DNA from: Sulfurimonas sp.
Lineage (GTDB): Bacteria; Campylobacterota; Campylobacteria; Campylobacterales; Sulfurimonadaceae
DNA: 64,000 nucleotides
Direction of reading: 5' to 3'
Assembly (NCBI GenBank): GCA_027013295.1
Contig: JALUXP010000058.1
Span: 1-64,000 of the forward strand
Both the position numbers and the translations under genes were made by a program. Positions 9,603-19,988 of the stretch are shown piece by piece; position 1 is the stretch's first letter, and the number at the start of each line of letters is the position of its first letter. The notes beneath the pieces were generated by a model. It was not told the DNA's origin. It ran no database searches and worked only from the letters and a program-made list of their open reading frames with translations.

Positions 9603-10395
9603 TCAAGATAAAAAAACTGTTTTTTTAGACCCTCATACAGAGTTGGTGGTGAGTGATGAAAAGTTAAATATTATCCTCTCTCCATCTCTGTATTGGGTAA
9701 AAAAAGTAATTTTACCGCTCAAGTATGCAAGGGAGGCAAAAAAACTTTTAGAGTCTCTGTTTGAAGATGTTCTACCTGAGGGAAACTACAATTATAGTGT
9801 CTATAAAGCATCAGAGGAGGGGGAGTTTTTTATCTTTGCCTATGAGGACAAGAGCATCTTGGAGCTTCTCACGAAGCAGGGCATACCCTCATCAAATATT
9901 GGTTCTGTCCATTTTGCACAGAGTGAACTCCATAACTTACAGGGTGCTACGAAGATAAATGAGATGCAGAGCATCTATGTCAAAGATGGGATTGTTACTC
10001 TTGTACCATGTTGTTGGATAGAGGAGAGCGGAGCGTTAAACCTTGAGGATATTAAGCTCTCAAAACATAAAATTATCCTTGCCCAGTTTGGGCATATTGT
10101 AGATAGTTCTAGTCTGATCAAGATTAGTGTGATTTTAGGTTTGTTTATCTTACTCACTTGGGTGGAGTTGTTCATCCTCAAGCAAGATATACAAAAGATG
10201 CAGTTACAGAGTTCTGAACTCTTTAGAAAGTATAAGTTAAAGCCAACCATATTTCAAAACAAAGCACTTTTGAAAAAATATACGAAGATTCATACAAACC
10301 AAACAAAGCTAAGAATGAATTTCTCAAAAGAGTTGCAAAAGAAAAATATCCAAAAGATAAGTTATAAGAACAAGATATTGAAGGTAATCCTATGA
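9592..10395 (+). CDS. GspL/PilN-like inner-membrane assembly protein
   Basis: Single C-terminal-half TM segment then coiled region; operon position before a GspM-like protein. Confidence 0.5.
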   Translation: MRFNQDKKTVFLDPHTELVVSDEKLNIILSPSLYWVKKVILPLKYAREAKKLLESLFEDVLPEGNYNYSVYKASEEGEFFIFAYEDKSILELLTKQGIPSSNIGSVHFAQSELHNLQGATKINEMQSIYVKDGIVTLVPCCWIEESGALNLEDIKLSKHKIILAQFGHIVDSSSLIKISVILGLFILLTWVELFILKQDIQKMQLQSSELFRKYKLKPTIFQNKALLKKYTKIHTNQTKLRMNFSKELQKKNIQKISYKNKILKVIL

Positions 10396-10799
10396 ACCGT
10401 ATCAATCCCTTATATGTAGGTTTACTTTTGTTGGTTGTTCTTGCTTTATCTGTGTTTGAGTTAAACTCTTCTAAGAGTGAGTTGTATGAGGCAGAAGCAT
10501 CTTATGATAAAACAGCAAAACTAGCAGTAGAGTTGAGTGAGCTGAAAAAACTCTATGCAAGTCAAAAAAATATGCAGATGAAACTCAAGCGTATCCTTGC
10601 CCAAAATGTGCTTAGAAATGCTGGAATTGTCGCTTCCTACAAAAAGAGTAGGGCAAAAATTAGTGCAGAGACACTTGACAAAACAACACTTGATTTTTTG
10701 ATGGCGAAGATACTTAACTCACCGTTTAATATTGACTCTTTTGAGATTAGAAAACTAAGTGAAAATAAAGCAAGTTTTAAAATGGAGATAAAATGGTAA
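10392..10799 (+). CDS. GspM-like small bitopic protein
   Basis: N-terminal TM plus coiled coil, operon position; ATGA overlap with the previous gene. Confidence 0.5.
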   Translation: MNRINPLYVGLLLLVVLALSVFELNSSKSELYEAEASYDKTAKLAVELSELKKLYASQKNMQMKLKRILAQNVLRNAGIVASYKKSRAKISAETLDKTTLDFLMAKILNSPFNIDSFEIRKLSENKASFKMEIKW

Positions 10800-11332
10800 G
10801 AAAGATGCTCAAATTTTTTGCTTATACGCTCTTCTTTTTCACTGTTTTGATCTACTTTACACCAAAGGTAAATCTCTACTATCTTTTAGAAAGTAAACTC
10901 AAAGAACAAGGTGTGGTCATCAATGATGAAGTGCTGAGTGATAATGGTTTGAGTTTAAGCATAAATGATGCAAGTGTCAATCTGAAATCTATACAGAGTG
11001 CTAAGATAAAAGAGATCGATGTAAAAGTTTTTGGAGTATATAATAGTGTAATTTTAACAGGTGTTAGTTTAGCAAGTGTTGCTGCTACAATGGTTCCTAC
11101 AGAGATACAAAGCATCTCCCTTACATATAGTGTTTTTGACCCACTGCATCTAGTGGCTACTGCAATAGGTGAGTTTGGCGATGCAGGTTTGAGTTTTGGG
11201 CTGCTAGATGGGGTCTTGCATGTAGAATTACACCCTTCTAAAAAGATGCTTGCATCGTATGGACAGACTTTAAAAAATCTCAAAAAATCTAAAGAGGGGG
11301 CTTACACTTATGATAAAACTTTCAAATTCTAA
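10793..11332 (+). CDS. GspN-like protein
   Basis: N-terminal TM and AsmA/GspN-like beta-rich body; T2SS operon position. Confidence 0.5.
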   Translation: MVRKMLKFFAYTLFFFTVLIYFTPKVNLYYLLESKLKEQGVVINDEVLSDNGLSLSINDASVNLKSIQSAKIKEIDVKVFGVYNSVILTGVSLASVAATMVPTEIQSISLTYSVFDPLHLVATAIGEFGDAGLSFGLLDGVLHVELHPSKKMLASYGQTLKNLKKSKEGAYTYDKTFKF

Positions 11333-12134
11333 GCTTCTTAGTATCGCTAGTTTGCTATTAATCTTGGTGTTGATAGCCAAGACTTTCTCTTTGGTTCTGA
11401 TGTGGTTTTTACCAAGCGAGGGGGTAAGTTTGCATATTAAACCAAATTTTCAACCAAAATATCAACGAGTTGATTTTAAAAATATGTTAACCTCTCAAGT
11501 AAAAAAAGCCCAAGTGAAGCAAGTTAGCACTTTAGATGGTGGCATATCTATCACAAATATGGTACTTAAAGGGCTTTATGGAACTAGGACTAGTGGTTTT
11601 ATCATAGTTGCACTCAAGGCTACACCGAAAAAGACAACTATACTGAGTGTTGGTGAGGTTTTTTCTGGCTACAAACTTAAAGAGATACAAAATAATAGTG
11701 CTATATTTACAAAAGATGGTACTCGCTTTACTTTAATGCTAGAGGATATAAAAAAAATGGCTTCTACGGTGCAACAAAGTAAACAAAAACGGAGCGTGAG
11801 TGATGATGAACCTATAAGCCAAAAAGTTGTGACAAGAGGTGATATCGCTTACTATGCAAAGCATCCAAAACAGATTTGGAAAGAGATATCTATCCGTGAG
11901 GTTAAAGATGGTAATAAGATAAAAGGTTTTAAAGTCACAAGAATAGCACCCAATTCAAAGTTCGCAACGATGGGACTCAAAAGAGGAGACCTTATAGTTA
12001 AGGCTAACAATGTAGAATTGAAGTCTTATAGAGATGCACTCAATATCTACACAAAGATAGACAAGCTAGATGTGGTACAAATTGTAATTATCCGTAATGG
12101 AGTTGAGAAGGAGATAGTATATGAGATTAATTAA
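11310..12134 (+). CDS. gspC: Type II secretion GspC-like protein with C-terminal PDZ
   Basis: N-terminal TM, HR-like domain, PDZ segment FKVTRIAPNSKFATMGLKRGDLIVKANNVEL. Confidence 0.8.
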   Translation: MIKLSNSKLLSIASLLLILVLIAKTFSLVLMWFLPSEGVSLHIKPNFQPKYQRVDFKNMLTSQVKKAQVKQVSTLDGGISITNMVLKGLYGTRTSGFIIVALKATPKKTTILSVGEVFSGYKLKEIQNNSAIFTKDGTRFTLMLEDIKKMASTVQQSKQKRSVSDDEPISQKVVTRGDIAYYAKHPKQIWKEISIREVKDGNKIKGFKVTRIAPNSKFATMGLKRGDLIVKANNVELKSYRDALNIYTKIDKLDVVQIVIIRNGVEKEIVYEIN

Positions 12135-14016
12135 ACTACTGATTATAGCTTTGCTTTTAATGGCAAATCTTGAAGCGAAACAAAAGGTGAATGTAAAATT
12201 TTCAAATTTACAGATAAATGATTTTATCAAACTAATATCTAAAATCACCAATAAAAATATACTGATAACGCATAAGATAAATGGAACAGTTGACCTCGTG
12301 AGTACAGCACCTATCTATGATACAGAGGTGCTCGGTATCCTTGTCTCTGTATTGGAGTCTAAAGGTTATACCCTCATACAAAAAGGTTCTATCTTAGAAG
12401 TAGTTCGTTCTGTAGATGCTTCAAAGTATAATGCAAAAGTCCTCACTCGTGGTAAACGAGCTAGAGGTACTCTTATGGTCACTCAAATCATTAAAGTAAA
12501 GGGTGAAAATGTAGATATAGTCGCTGCAAAGATTCGTTATCTCATCTCAAAAACAGCCAAACTTATGACGATGAAAGAGTCAAATCTTATGATTGTTACA
12601 GATTATCCAGCAAATATTGAGACGATCAAAAGAGTGATCAAAGATATAGATACAAATAACAAAGCTATTGTGGAAACTATCCATATCTCAAATGCAGAAG
12701 TAAAAAAAATCCAACTTAAACTTCAGGCTATCTCAAAAACACTTTTCAATGAAAAAGTAGCTGGACAAAAGGTCAATATTGTCCTTGATGAAAATACAAA
12801 CTCAGTCGTTCTTGTAGGGGTTCAAGAGAATGTAGATAAATTAAAACTTCTTATCAAAACTTTAGATGTAGAATCAGCTGCAAGTAATGGGATAAAAATC
12901 TATTCATTAAAAAATTCTGATGCTAAATCTGTCTTAGCTTCACTCAATGATATTATCTCCAAACAAACCTTTGCAGATCCAAGCATGAAGCCAAATGTTA
13001 GTGCATCTGAGGAGATAAATGCCATCATTGCCATAGGCGTGCCACAAGTTCTCAAAGGGGTAAAGATGGTTATAGATGAGCTTGATAAAGAGAAATATCA
13101 AGTCTATGTCCAAGCACGCATTATAGAGATAAATAAAAAGAATTCTAAAGCGATTGGTGTGAAGTATGGTTTCGATGGTGGAGGCCTTTCAAATGGTGGT
13201 CTTTATACCCTAGCAGGAAGTTTTGGAGGAACTCTTCCCTCTTCCGCTCTTTTTAAGGCGAGTGGTGCTAATTTTGCTTTAGGTGCTGCCTTAGAGTTTT
13301 TGGAACAAAAAGGTGCTAGCAAATCTATCTCAAATCCATCTATCCTTTGTGTGAACAATAAAGAATCTTCTATCTATGTAGGTAAAACTATATCTATCTC
13401 AACAGGAAGTGTGACCTCTTCAACCAGTTCGATACCAGGTGTAACAAAATCTTACAAAAGAAAAGATGTTGGGCTTACTTTAAGTATCAAACCTCGTGTA
13501 TCATCGAATGATAAGGTAACTCTTGATATCGAAACTACTTTAGAAAATTTGCTTGATGATGGAAGCAACAATATTTCAGGACAACCAGTGACTTCAAAGC
13601 AAAAGGTAAAAACACAGGCTATCCTTCGCCATGCTGAGAGCATCATCATTGGTGGTCTTGTAAAAACCTATGATTTGGAGTCAGTTACTAAAGTGCCTTT
13701 TCTTGGAGATATCTGGTGGATAGGTGATTGGCTTTTTTCATCGAAATCAGTGTCTGCAGAAGAGGATAGCTTAGTCGTTATTTTGACACCTTATGTTATA
13801 GAAAAAAGTGAAAAACTCTCAAAGCTACAACAAGATTTAGGGAAGCTTTCTCGTTTACAACAGCAGTATAATAAAGAAGTATTTAAAAGAATTGAAACAA
13901 ATGGTCAGGTAAATACATTATTCAAAAAAGAAGATGAGAAACTCAATAATATGGGCATAGAAAGACAAGATACGCAACAAGATGGATTTTTAGATGAAGA
14001 GAGTGAAGAAGAATAA
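12121..14016 (+). CDS. gspD: Type II secretion secretin GspD
   Basis: Signal peptide, N-domains, secretin C-terminus (SNPSILCVNNKESSIYVGKTI..., RKDVGLTLSIKPRV, IIGGLVKT). Confidence 0.94.
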   Translation: MRLIKLLIIALLLMANLEAKQKVNVKFSNLQINDFIKLISKITNKNILITHKINGTVDLVSTAPIYDTEVLGILVSVLESKGYTLIQKGSILEVVRSVDASKYNAKVLTRGKRARGTLMVTQIIKVKGENVDIVAAKIRYLISKTAKLMTMKESNLMIVTDYPANIETIKRVIKDIDTNNKAIVETIHISNAEVKKIQLKLQAISKTLFNEKVAGQKVNIVLDENTNSVVLVGVQENVDKLKLLIKTLDVESAASNGIKIYSLKNSDAKSVLASLNDIISKQTFADPSMKPNVSASEEINAIIAIGVPQVLKGVKMVIDELDKEKYQVYVQARIIEINKKNSKAIGVKYGFDGGGLSNGGLYTLAGSFGGTLPSSALFKASGANFALGAALEFLEQKGASKSISNPSILCVNNKESSIYVGKTISISTGSVTSSTSSIPGVTKSYKRKDVGLTLSIKPRVSSNDKVTLDIETTLENLLDDGSNNISGQPVTSKQKVKTQAILRHAESIIIGGLVKTYDLESVTKVPFLGDIWWIGDWLFSSKSVSAEEDSLVVILTPYVIEKSEKLSKLQQDLGKLSRLQQQYNKEVFKRIETNGQVNTLFKKEDEKLNNMGIERQDTQQDGFLDEESEEE

Positions 14017-15521
14017 TGCTAAAGTTAGAACAACTTCACAATCCACATCTTGAACCAAGTGAGATAGAAGATTTTAGTAATGAACTGCTAAGTAAAAACT
14101 ACTTACTATTTGCGGAGATAGAGGGTGAGACTACAGCACTTCTATGTGAGAGGTACTTAGTAGAAGCGAGTAATTTTTACACAAAACTTAAAACCCAGTA
14201 TCCACTGAAGATGCTTGATGAAGACTCTTATGAGAGACTTTACAACCGTTACTTAGAACTCAAAACAGATAAAGCTATAGAGACAATGCAAGAGGACTCG
14301 AACAAAGAAGATGACGAAGATCTCTCTTTGACAGACTTTTTACGGGTCAGCTCAGACATCCTCACAAGTGAAGAGTCTGCACCTATCATCAAGTTTGTCA
14401 ATGCCTTGTTTTATCAAGCCATCAAAAAAAGAGCATCAGATATTCACATAGAGGTGGGAGAGAAAAAAGGTGAGGTACGGTTTCGCATAGATGGTATGCT
14501 CACTAAAAATGCTGACCTAGAGAAAAAAGTAGTAAATCTCATCATCTCCCGTATCAAAGTTATCTCAAATCTTGACATCTCAGAAAAACGGATCCCTCAA
14601 GATGGACGAACGCAGATAAAAATCTCTGGACAAACACTCGATATCCGTGTTTCAGTCTTGCCAACTTTTTATGGAGAGCGTATTGTTATGAGGCTTCTCA
14701 TGCAAAGTTCACAAATCCCTCAGATAAATGAGCTTGGTTTTGATGAACTCCTCATAGGTGATGTCAAAAAATTACTTCGTGCATCGCACGGTATCATCTT
14801 AGTGACTGGACCGACAGGGAGTGGTAAGACAACCTCTTTGCACTCATTTTTACGCGAAGTAGAAAGTCCAGAGAAAAATCTCATCACTGTTGAAGATCCT
14901 GTTGAGTACAAATCAGACAATATTTCCCAAATCCAAGTCAACGAAAAAGTAGGGCTTACCTTTGCATCTGCACTCCGCTCCATTCTCCGTCAAGATCCAG
15001 ATGTGATCATGATAGGGGAGATTCGTGATGAAGAGACAGCGGGTATCGCAGTGCGAGCTGCACTGACTGGTCACTTGGTTTTTTCAACACTGCATACCAA
15101 CTCCGCATCTGCTACTATCTCAAGATTGGCAGATATGGGGATAGAACCTTTTCTCATCTCCTCTTCATTACTAGGGATTTTAGCTCAAAGACTTGTGCGT
15201 GTTATCTGTCAAGAGTGCAAAGAGGAGGATATTTTGGCTGAGGAGTTTGCAATGGATTATAACCTACCCCCTGATGCACTTATCTACAAAGCTAAGGGGT
15301 GTAAAGTTTGTAACTACTCAGGGTACTCAGGACGACGCTCAATAGGGGAACTTTTGGTGATGAATGATGTGGTTAAAGAGTTGCTCAAAGATACAACAGA
15401 TGAGCATACTATCAAGGTGGCTTTAGAAGCTAAAGGTCTCAAGACTATCTCCGTGCAACTTACAAAGATGTTGCTTGATGGTGAGACCTCACTTGATGAA
15501 GCGATAAGGATAGGGCTTTAG
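14016..15521 (+). CDS. gspE: Type II secretion ATPase GspE
   Basis: VTGPTGSGKTTSLHSFLRE, QILRQDPDVIMIGEIRDEETA-type motifs, tetracysteine CQEC...CKVC. Confidence 0.95.
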   Translation: MLKLEQLHNPHLEPSEIEDFSNELLSKNYLLFAEIEGETTALLCERYLVEASNFYTKLKTQYPLKMLDEDSYERLYNRYLELKTDKAIETMQEDSNKEDDEDLSLTDFLRVSSDILTSEESAPIIKFVNALFYQAIKKRASDIHIEVGEKKGEVRFRIDGMLTKNADLEKKVVNLIISRIKVISNLDISEKRIPQDGRTQIKISGQTLDIRVSVLPTFYGERIVMRLLMQSSQIPQINELGFDELLIGDVKKLLRASHGIILVTGPTGSGKTTSLHSFLREVESPEKNLITVEDPVEYKSDNISQIQVNEKVGLTFASALRSILRQDPDVIMIGEIRDEETAGIAVRAALTGHLVFSTLHTNSASATISRLADMGIEPFLISSSLLGILAQRLVRVICQECKEEDILAEEFAMDYNLPPDALIYKAKGCKVCNYSGYSGRRSIGELLVMNDVVKELLKDTTDEHTIKVALEAKGLKTISVQLTKMLLDGETSLDEAIRIGL

Positions 15522-15523
15522 AG

Positions 15524-15970
15524 ATGCGAAGAGCCTTTACTTTGATAGAAGTGATGGTTGCTGTGATGATTATCAGTGTAGTGATTGCTGCACTGATCCA
15601 GATGAGTGGAAACTCTTCATACACTTTTTCAAAAATCAAAATCGACTCTAAAATAGGGCAATATGCCTCCTTTCTTATCAACTCGAAAAATTATGGTTTT
15701 AAAAATAATACTATTAGCTTTGATAAGCTCACAAATGGGTTTCAAATAGATTTTCAGCTCAGAAAAAGGCTCGAAGGTCAAAAGGTAAAGATCATCTATA
15801 CAAAACTAGATAGTATAGATATGAGTAAGCTTGATACAAAGGCATCCAAACTAGATGATGCAGGAGATGCTAAAAAACAAGTTAATGCTAATATGATCTT
15901 TTTGATAGGTAAAACTACATTAAAAATGAACGATACCTCTACATCGCTCTTAAGGTTACGCTTGCAATGA
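15524..15970 (+). CDS. Type II secretion minor pseudopilin (GspI-like)
   Basis: MRRAFTLIEVMVAVMIISVVIAAL prepilin signal. Confidence 0.75.
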   Translation: MRRAFTLIEVMVAVMIISVVIAALIQMSGNSSYTFSKIKIDSKIGQYASFLINSKNYGFKNNTISFDKLTNGFQIDFQLRKRLEGQKVKIIYTKLDSIDMSKLDTKASKLDDAGDAKKQVNANMIFLIGKTTLKMNDTSTSLLRLRLQ

Positions 15971-16488
15971 GTAATAAAACTAGTTCGCATAAAGCATTTA
16001 CTCTCATAGAGCTTCTCATATCTATCTCCATCCTCTCCATCATGATGGTTTTTTTGTATAAAAGTTATGCTACGCTGAATAGATCAAATCTTATTTATAA
16101 AAAAGAGGTTCAAAAGCTTGAGAAGCTAAAGCTAAAGAAGAAAACACTCTTTTTAGATTTTAGTGTAGCTAAGTTTCAGAGTGTAAAAATTCAACATCAA
16201 GAGAAGCAAATAGATATTGTTTTTATGCAAACTTCAAACTCTGTGCATCGAAAATATAACCCTTATGTTACATATATCATCAAAAATTCAAAGTTATATA
16301 GACTAGAATCTCTCAAAGAATTGAGCTATCCTCTGGATGTTTCTAGTAAATTTAGTGTAGATAAATTTGGCGAAGTGACTCGTTTTCGAGTGTTTGGATC
16401 AAAAGATAAAGCTAGCTATATAATAGATATTCTTTTTAAAAACAAAGAAAAGATTTTACTCAAAGTAAGGGTGCTTAATGAGAAGTGA
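15967..16488 (+). CDS. Type II secretion minor pseudopilin (GspJ-like)
   Basis: HKAFTLIELLISISILSIMMVFLYKSY prepilin signal. Confidence 0.75.
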   Translation: MSNKTSSHKAFTLIELLISISILSIMMVFLYKSYATLNRSNLIYKKEVQKLEKLKLKKKTLFLDFSVAKFQSVKIQHQEKQIDIVFMQTSNSVHRKYNPYVTYIIKNSKLYRLESLKELSYPLDVSSKFSVDKFGEVTRFRVFGSKDKASYIIDILFKNKEKILLKVRVLNEK

Positions 16489-16490
16489 TT

Positions 16491-16718
16491 TTAATCTTCT
16501 CTATACTTTGAGATGCCACATGCTTGGTTAGGTGTGGGTGGGTTCTCTTTGAGGTAGGTTAAATCTTCTAAAGTTTGGTCAAGCACTTTTTTTTGTTGAA
16601 GTATTGGAAGCATAAGATTATCTTTTTCATTGAGGGGGATATCCCAGTTTAAAAGTATCTTTTGTACTTCATCATCGAGTTCTTGAAGTGCATTTTCTAT
16701 GTGTGTTATTGAGTTCAT
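16491..16718 (-). CDS. Hypothetical protein
   Basis: ORF open to 16763; internal Met start (MNSITHIENALQELDDEV) preferred. Confidence 0.55.
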   Translation of the reverse strand: MNSITHIENALQELDDEVQKILLNWDIPLNEKDNLMLPILQQKKVLDQTLEDLTYLKENPPTPNQACGISKYRED

Positions 16719-16844
16719 GGTAATTCTTTTCGTATCTCCGTTAATGAAGGCGTATTCTAACATAAATATGATACAATTTTTCCATAAAGTATAATAGATG
16801 CTTGTTGTCTAATCCAAGGAAATACCATCAAAAAATCACTTTTT

Positions 16845-17372
16845 ATGCTACTTTTTTTAAAATCTTTCCTTTTTGCTGGTTCACAACAAGACACAATAGA
16901 AAAAATAGGCACCTATATTCAAATACTCATACCGCTGAGTGCATGGTCAACTACGCTTATCACAGATGACACTGAAGGTCAGATAGAGTTCTATAAATCT
17001 TTTGGTGCTACATTTGCAACAACTCAGATCCTTAAACACACTGTAGATCGTACACGCCCTGATGGTTCTAATACTCAGTCTTTTCCCTCAGGACATACAT
17101 CGGCATCATTTCAAGGGGCATCGTTTATCCACTTCAGATATGGGTTCAAATATGCTATCGTACCTTATCTTGGAGCTATTTTCGTAGGTTACAGTCGTGT
17201 CCAAGCCGACAAGCACTATGTGAGTGATGTAGTTGCTGGAGCAGTCATTGGGGCTGGATTTGCATGGCTCTTTACAAAACCTTATAAAATTAAAGATGTT
17301 CTTGTTAAACCTGTAGTTTTCAAATCCAAAAATAATAGGTATAATCTTTATGGGCTTCAAATAACTTTTTGA
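16845..17372 (+). CDS. PAP2 family phosphatase
   Basis: KHTVDRTRPDGS, SFPSGHTSASF, HYVSDVVAGAVIG motifs. Confidence 0.9.
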   Translation: MLLFLKSFLFAGSQQDTIEKIGTYIQILIPLSAWSTTLITDDTEGQIEFYKSFGATFATTQILKHTVDRTRPDGSNTQSFPSGHTSASFQGASFIHFRYGFKYAIVPYLGAIFVGYSRVQADKHYVSDVVAGAVIGAGFAWLFTKPYKIKDVLVKPVVFKSKNNRYNLYGLQITF

Positions 17373-17432
17373 TTTAACTACCTTTAACTATCTATTGGTT
17401 AAAATTCCATTATTAAAACAAAAGGCTCTCTC

Positions 17433-18839
17433 ATGGTTGTTACCCGTTTCGCTCCAAGTCCTACAGGATATCTTCACATCGGTGGTTTACGAACTGCACT
17501 ATTTTCTTATCTTTGGGCGAAAAAAAATGGAGGGAAGTTTGTGCTTCGCATCGAAGATACTGACAAGGCTAGAAATTCCGAGGAAGCGACACAGGCTATT
17601 TTAAAAGCATTTGAATGGCTAGGCTTAGAGCACGATGGAGAGATCACCTACCAATCACAAAGAGATGCAATCTACACGAAGTATATCCAACAACTTTTAG
17701 ATGAGGGCAAAGCCTACAAATGCTACATGTCAAAAGAGGAGCTTACTGAGCTTCGTGAGATGCAGATGGCAAATAAAGAGCGAACAAAATACAATGGTAA
17801 ATACCGTGACTTTGATGGTAATCCTCCAGAGGGCATAGAGCCTGTTATCCGTATCAAAGCACCTTTAACTGGTGAGATAGTTGTTAGAGATGGTGTCAAA
17901 GGTAATGTAAGCTTTCAAGCTCAAGATATCTTAGATGATTTTGTGATTGCTCGGGCTGATGGTGCACCTACTTACAACTTCGTAGTTGCTATTGATGATC
18001 ATCTTATGGGCATTAACGAAGTTATCCGTGGAGATGACCACCTCTCAAATACACCAAAACAGATAGTTGTTTACGATGCCCTTGGCTGGGACTTACCAAA
18101 ATTTTATCATGTACCTATGATACATAACTCAAATGGTAAAAAACTTTCAAAACGCGATGGGGCAACTGATGTTATGGCATACAAAGAGATGGGTTATACA
18201 CCAGAAGCACTCTTGAACTTTCTTGTGCGTCTTGGCTGGAGTCATGGAGATCAAGAGATATTTTCTATGGAGGAGATGCAAGAACTTTTCAACCCTAAAG
18301 ATATCAACAAGTCTGCATCTATCTACAACACAGAAAAACTTGACTGGCTTAATGCTCACTACATAAAAAGTACACCAAACGATATACTTGCAGAACTTTT
18401 AGTAGAATATGGTTTAACCCTCACATCACACGATAAAAAAGAGGTACTCCTTGATGCACTCAAAGAGCGAGCAAAAACTCTCAAAGAGATGGCAGAGTTA
18501 GTCAAAGAGATCCTTGTCACTCCTGAATCTTATGATGAAAAAGCAGTCAAAAAAGCCTTCAAGGGTGATGCTATCTCCATTTTAAATGCTTTTGGAGCAA
18601 AACTTACAGCAGGTAAATCTCATCTACCAAGTGACTACCATGCACTGATGGAAGAGGTGGTTACAGAGATGGAGATAGGATTTGGCAAAATCGGAATGCC
18701 CCTACGCGTGGCACTTCTTGGAAAGATGGGTGGTCCAAACATAGATGTTGTTATGGCAGTTATAGGCAAAGAGGAGACTATGCTGAGAATTGCTAAAGTA
18801 ATAGCGACTCAAGAGAGTCAAGAAACTGCCACTAGGTAA
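17433..18839 (+). CDS. gltX: Glutamyl-tRNA synthetase
   Basis: RFAPSPTGYLHIGGLRTALF, KKLSKRDGA. Confidence 0.96.
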   Translation: MVVTRFAPSPTGYLHIGGLRTALFSYLWAKKNGGKFVLRIEDTDKARNSEEATQAILKAFEWLGLEHDGEITYQSQRDAIYTKYIQQLLDEGKAYKCYMSKEELTELREMQMANKERTKYNGKYRDFDGNPPEGIEPVIRIKAPLTGEIVVRDGVKGNVSFQAQDILDDFVIARADGAPTYNFVVAIDDHLMGINEVIRGDDHLSNTPKQIVVYDALGWDLPKFYHVPMIHNSNGKKLSKRDGATDVMAYKEMGYTPEALLNFLVRLGWSHGDQEIFSMEEMQELFNPKDINKSASIYNTEKLDWLNAHYIKSTPNDILAELLVEYGLTLTSHDKKEVLLDALKERAKTLKEMAELVKEILVTPESYDEKAVKKAFKGDAISILNAFGAKLTAGKSHLPSDYHALMEEVVTEMEIGFGKIGMPLRVALLGKMGGPNIDVVMAVIGKEETMLRIAKVIATQESQETATR

Positions 18840-18884
18840 AAAGTTCAATGTGTTTGTAATTTAAAAGTGGATTGGTGTAAATAT

Positions 18885-18906
18885 ATTCCCATCGGATGAT
18901 GGGAAT
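18885..18906. terminator. Hairpin between convergent gltX and infA
   Basis: Perfect 9-bp stem ATTCCCATC-GGAT-GATGGGAAT; no strong T-run on either side. Confidence 0.5.
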
Positions 18907-18914
18907 GAAGAGGT

Positions 18915-19133
18915 CTACTTGTATCTATAGGTGATACGACCTTTATCAAGTGAATAAGGTGTTAACTCTAACTTTACCTTATCCCCTGGAAGTATTTTGA
19001 TGTAGTGCATACGCATCTTTCCAGCGATGTGACATAAAATCACATGACCATTTTCTAGCTCAACACGAAATGTTGCATTTGGTAGAGCTTCAACAATCTT
19101 GCCATCAACTTCTATAACATCAGCTTTAGCCAT
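18915..19133 (-). CDS. infA: Translation initiation factor IF-1
   Basis: [53 protein letters not shown]. Confidence 0.96.
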   Translation of the reverse strand: MAKADVIEVDGKIVEALPNATFRVELENGHVILCHIAGKMRMHYIKILPGDKVKLELTPYSLDKGRITYRYK

Positions 19134-19227
19134 CTATTAATCCTTTTATAGTGTAAAATTCTTTGAAGAGCAAACATTCATCTGAATGTTAGCCATAAAA
19201 GAAAAGAATTTACTCTGTTGGTTTCTC

Positions 19228-19986
19228 TTACGCAAGAGATAGTATCTCAGCTTTACCGTTAATAATTGCAACAGTATGCTCGTAGTGTGAACCGCGTAAT
19301 CCATCGGCACTAACAACATCCCATTCATTTTCCAAGATAACTTTATCGCTATCTTTTTGACAAATCATAGGTTCAAGACAAAAAACCATTCCATTTTTTA
19401 TCTTTGGTCCTTGTTTAGGATTTTTTCCTTCGAGATAGTTTGGAATCTCTGGTTCTTCATGTGGTTTTTTTCCTATACCATGACCGCAAAAGTCATAGAG
19501 AGGGACAAATCCTCGTGAACGAATAGCATTTTCCAACACTAAAGATAACTCTTTAAATCTCATACCAACTTTAATACTATCAATAGCCTCATACAAACTT
19601 TCCTTTGCACATGCTATAAGTTTTTCATCTTCTTTAGAGACAGCCCCAACACTAACAGTAACGGCAGCATCACCAAACCAACCATCAAGTTCAGTACCAA
19701 TATCGTAACCTATAACATCACCCTCTTTGAGCTTATAATCAGTTGGGATACCGTGAATAATAGTTTCATTGAGTGAACAACATACCGCACTTGGAAAGCC
19801 ATAAAGACCTTTGAAAGAGGGTTTAGCACCCTGTGAGAGTATGTATTCCTCTGCTAGAGCATCTAACTCTTTAAGCGAGATGCCAGGTTTCGTATGTTCT
19901 TGAAGTAGGAGAAGTGCACCACCAACAATCTTGTTAGCGGCACGAAGTTTTTCTATCTCTAAAGGTTTTCTAAGCGCGATAGACAT
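19228..19986 (-). CDS. map: Type I methionine aminopeptidase
   Basis: HGIPTDYKLKEGDVIGYDIG, CGHGIGKKPHEEPEIPN. Confidence 0.95.
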   Translation of the reverse strand: MSIALRKPLEIEKLRAANKIVGGALLLLQEHTKPGISLKELDALAEEYILSQGAKPSFKGLYGFPSAVCCSLNETIIHGIPTDYKLKEGDVIGYDIGTELDGWFGDAAVTVSVGAVSKEDEKLIACAKESLYEAIDSIKVGMRFKELSLVLENAIRSRGFVPLYDFCGHGIGKKPHEEPEIPNYLEGKNPKQGPKIKNGMVFCLEPMICQKDSDKVILENEWDVVSADGLRGSHYEHTVAIINGKAEILSLA

Positions 19987-19988
19987 AG

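Noticed and set aside
10879-11283. 134-aa minus-strand ORF antisense to the GspN-like gene
   Set aside because: Inside an operon of overlapping plus-strand genes; no domain signal.
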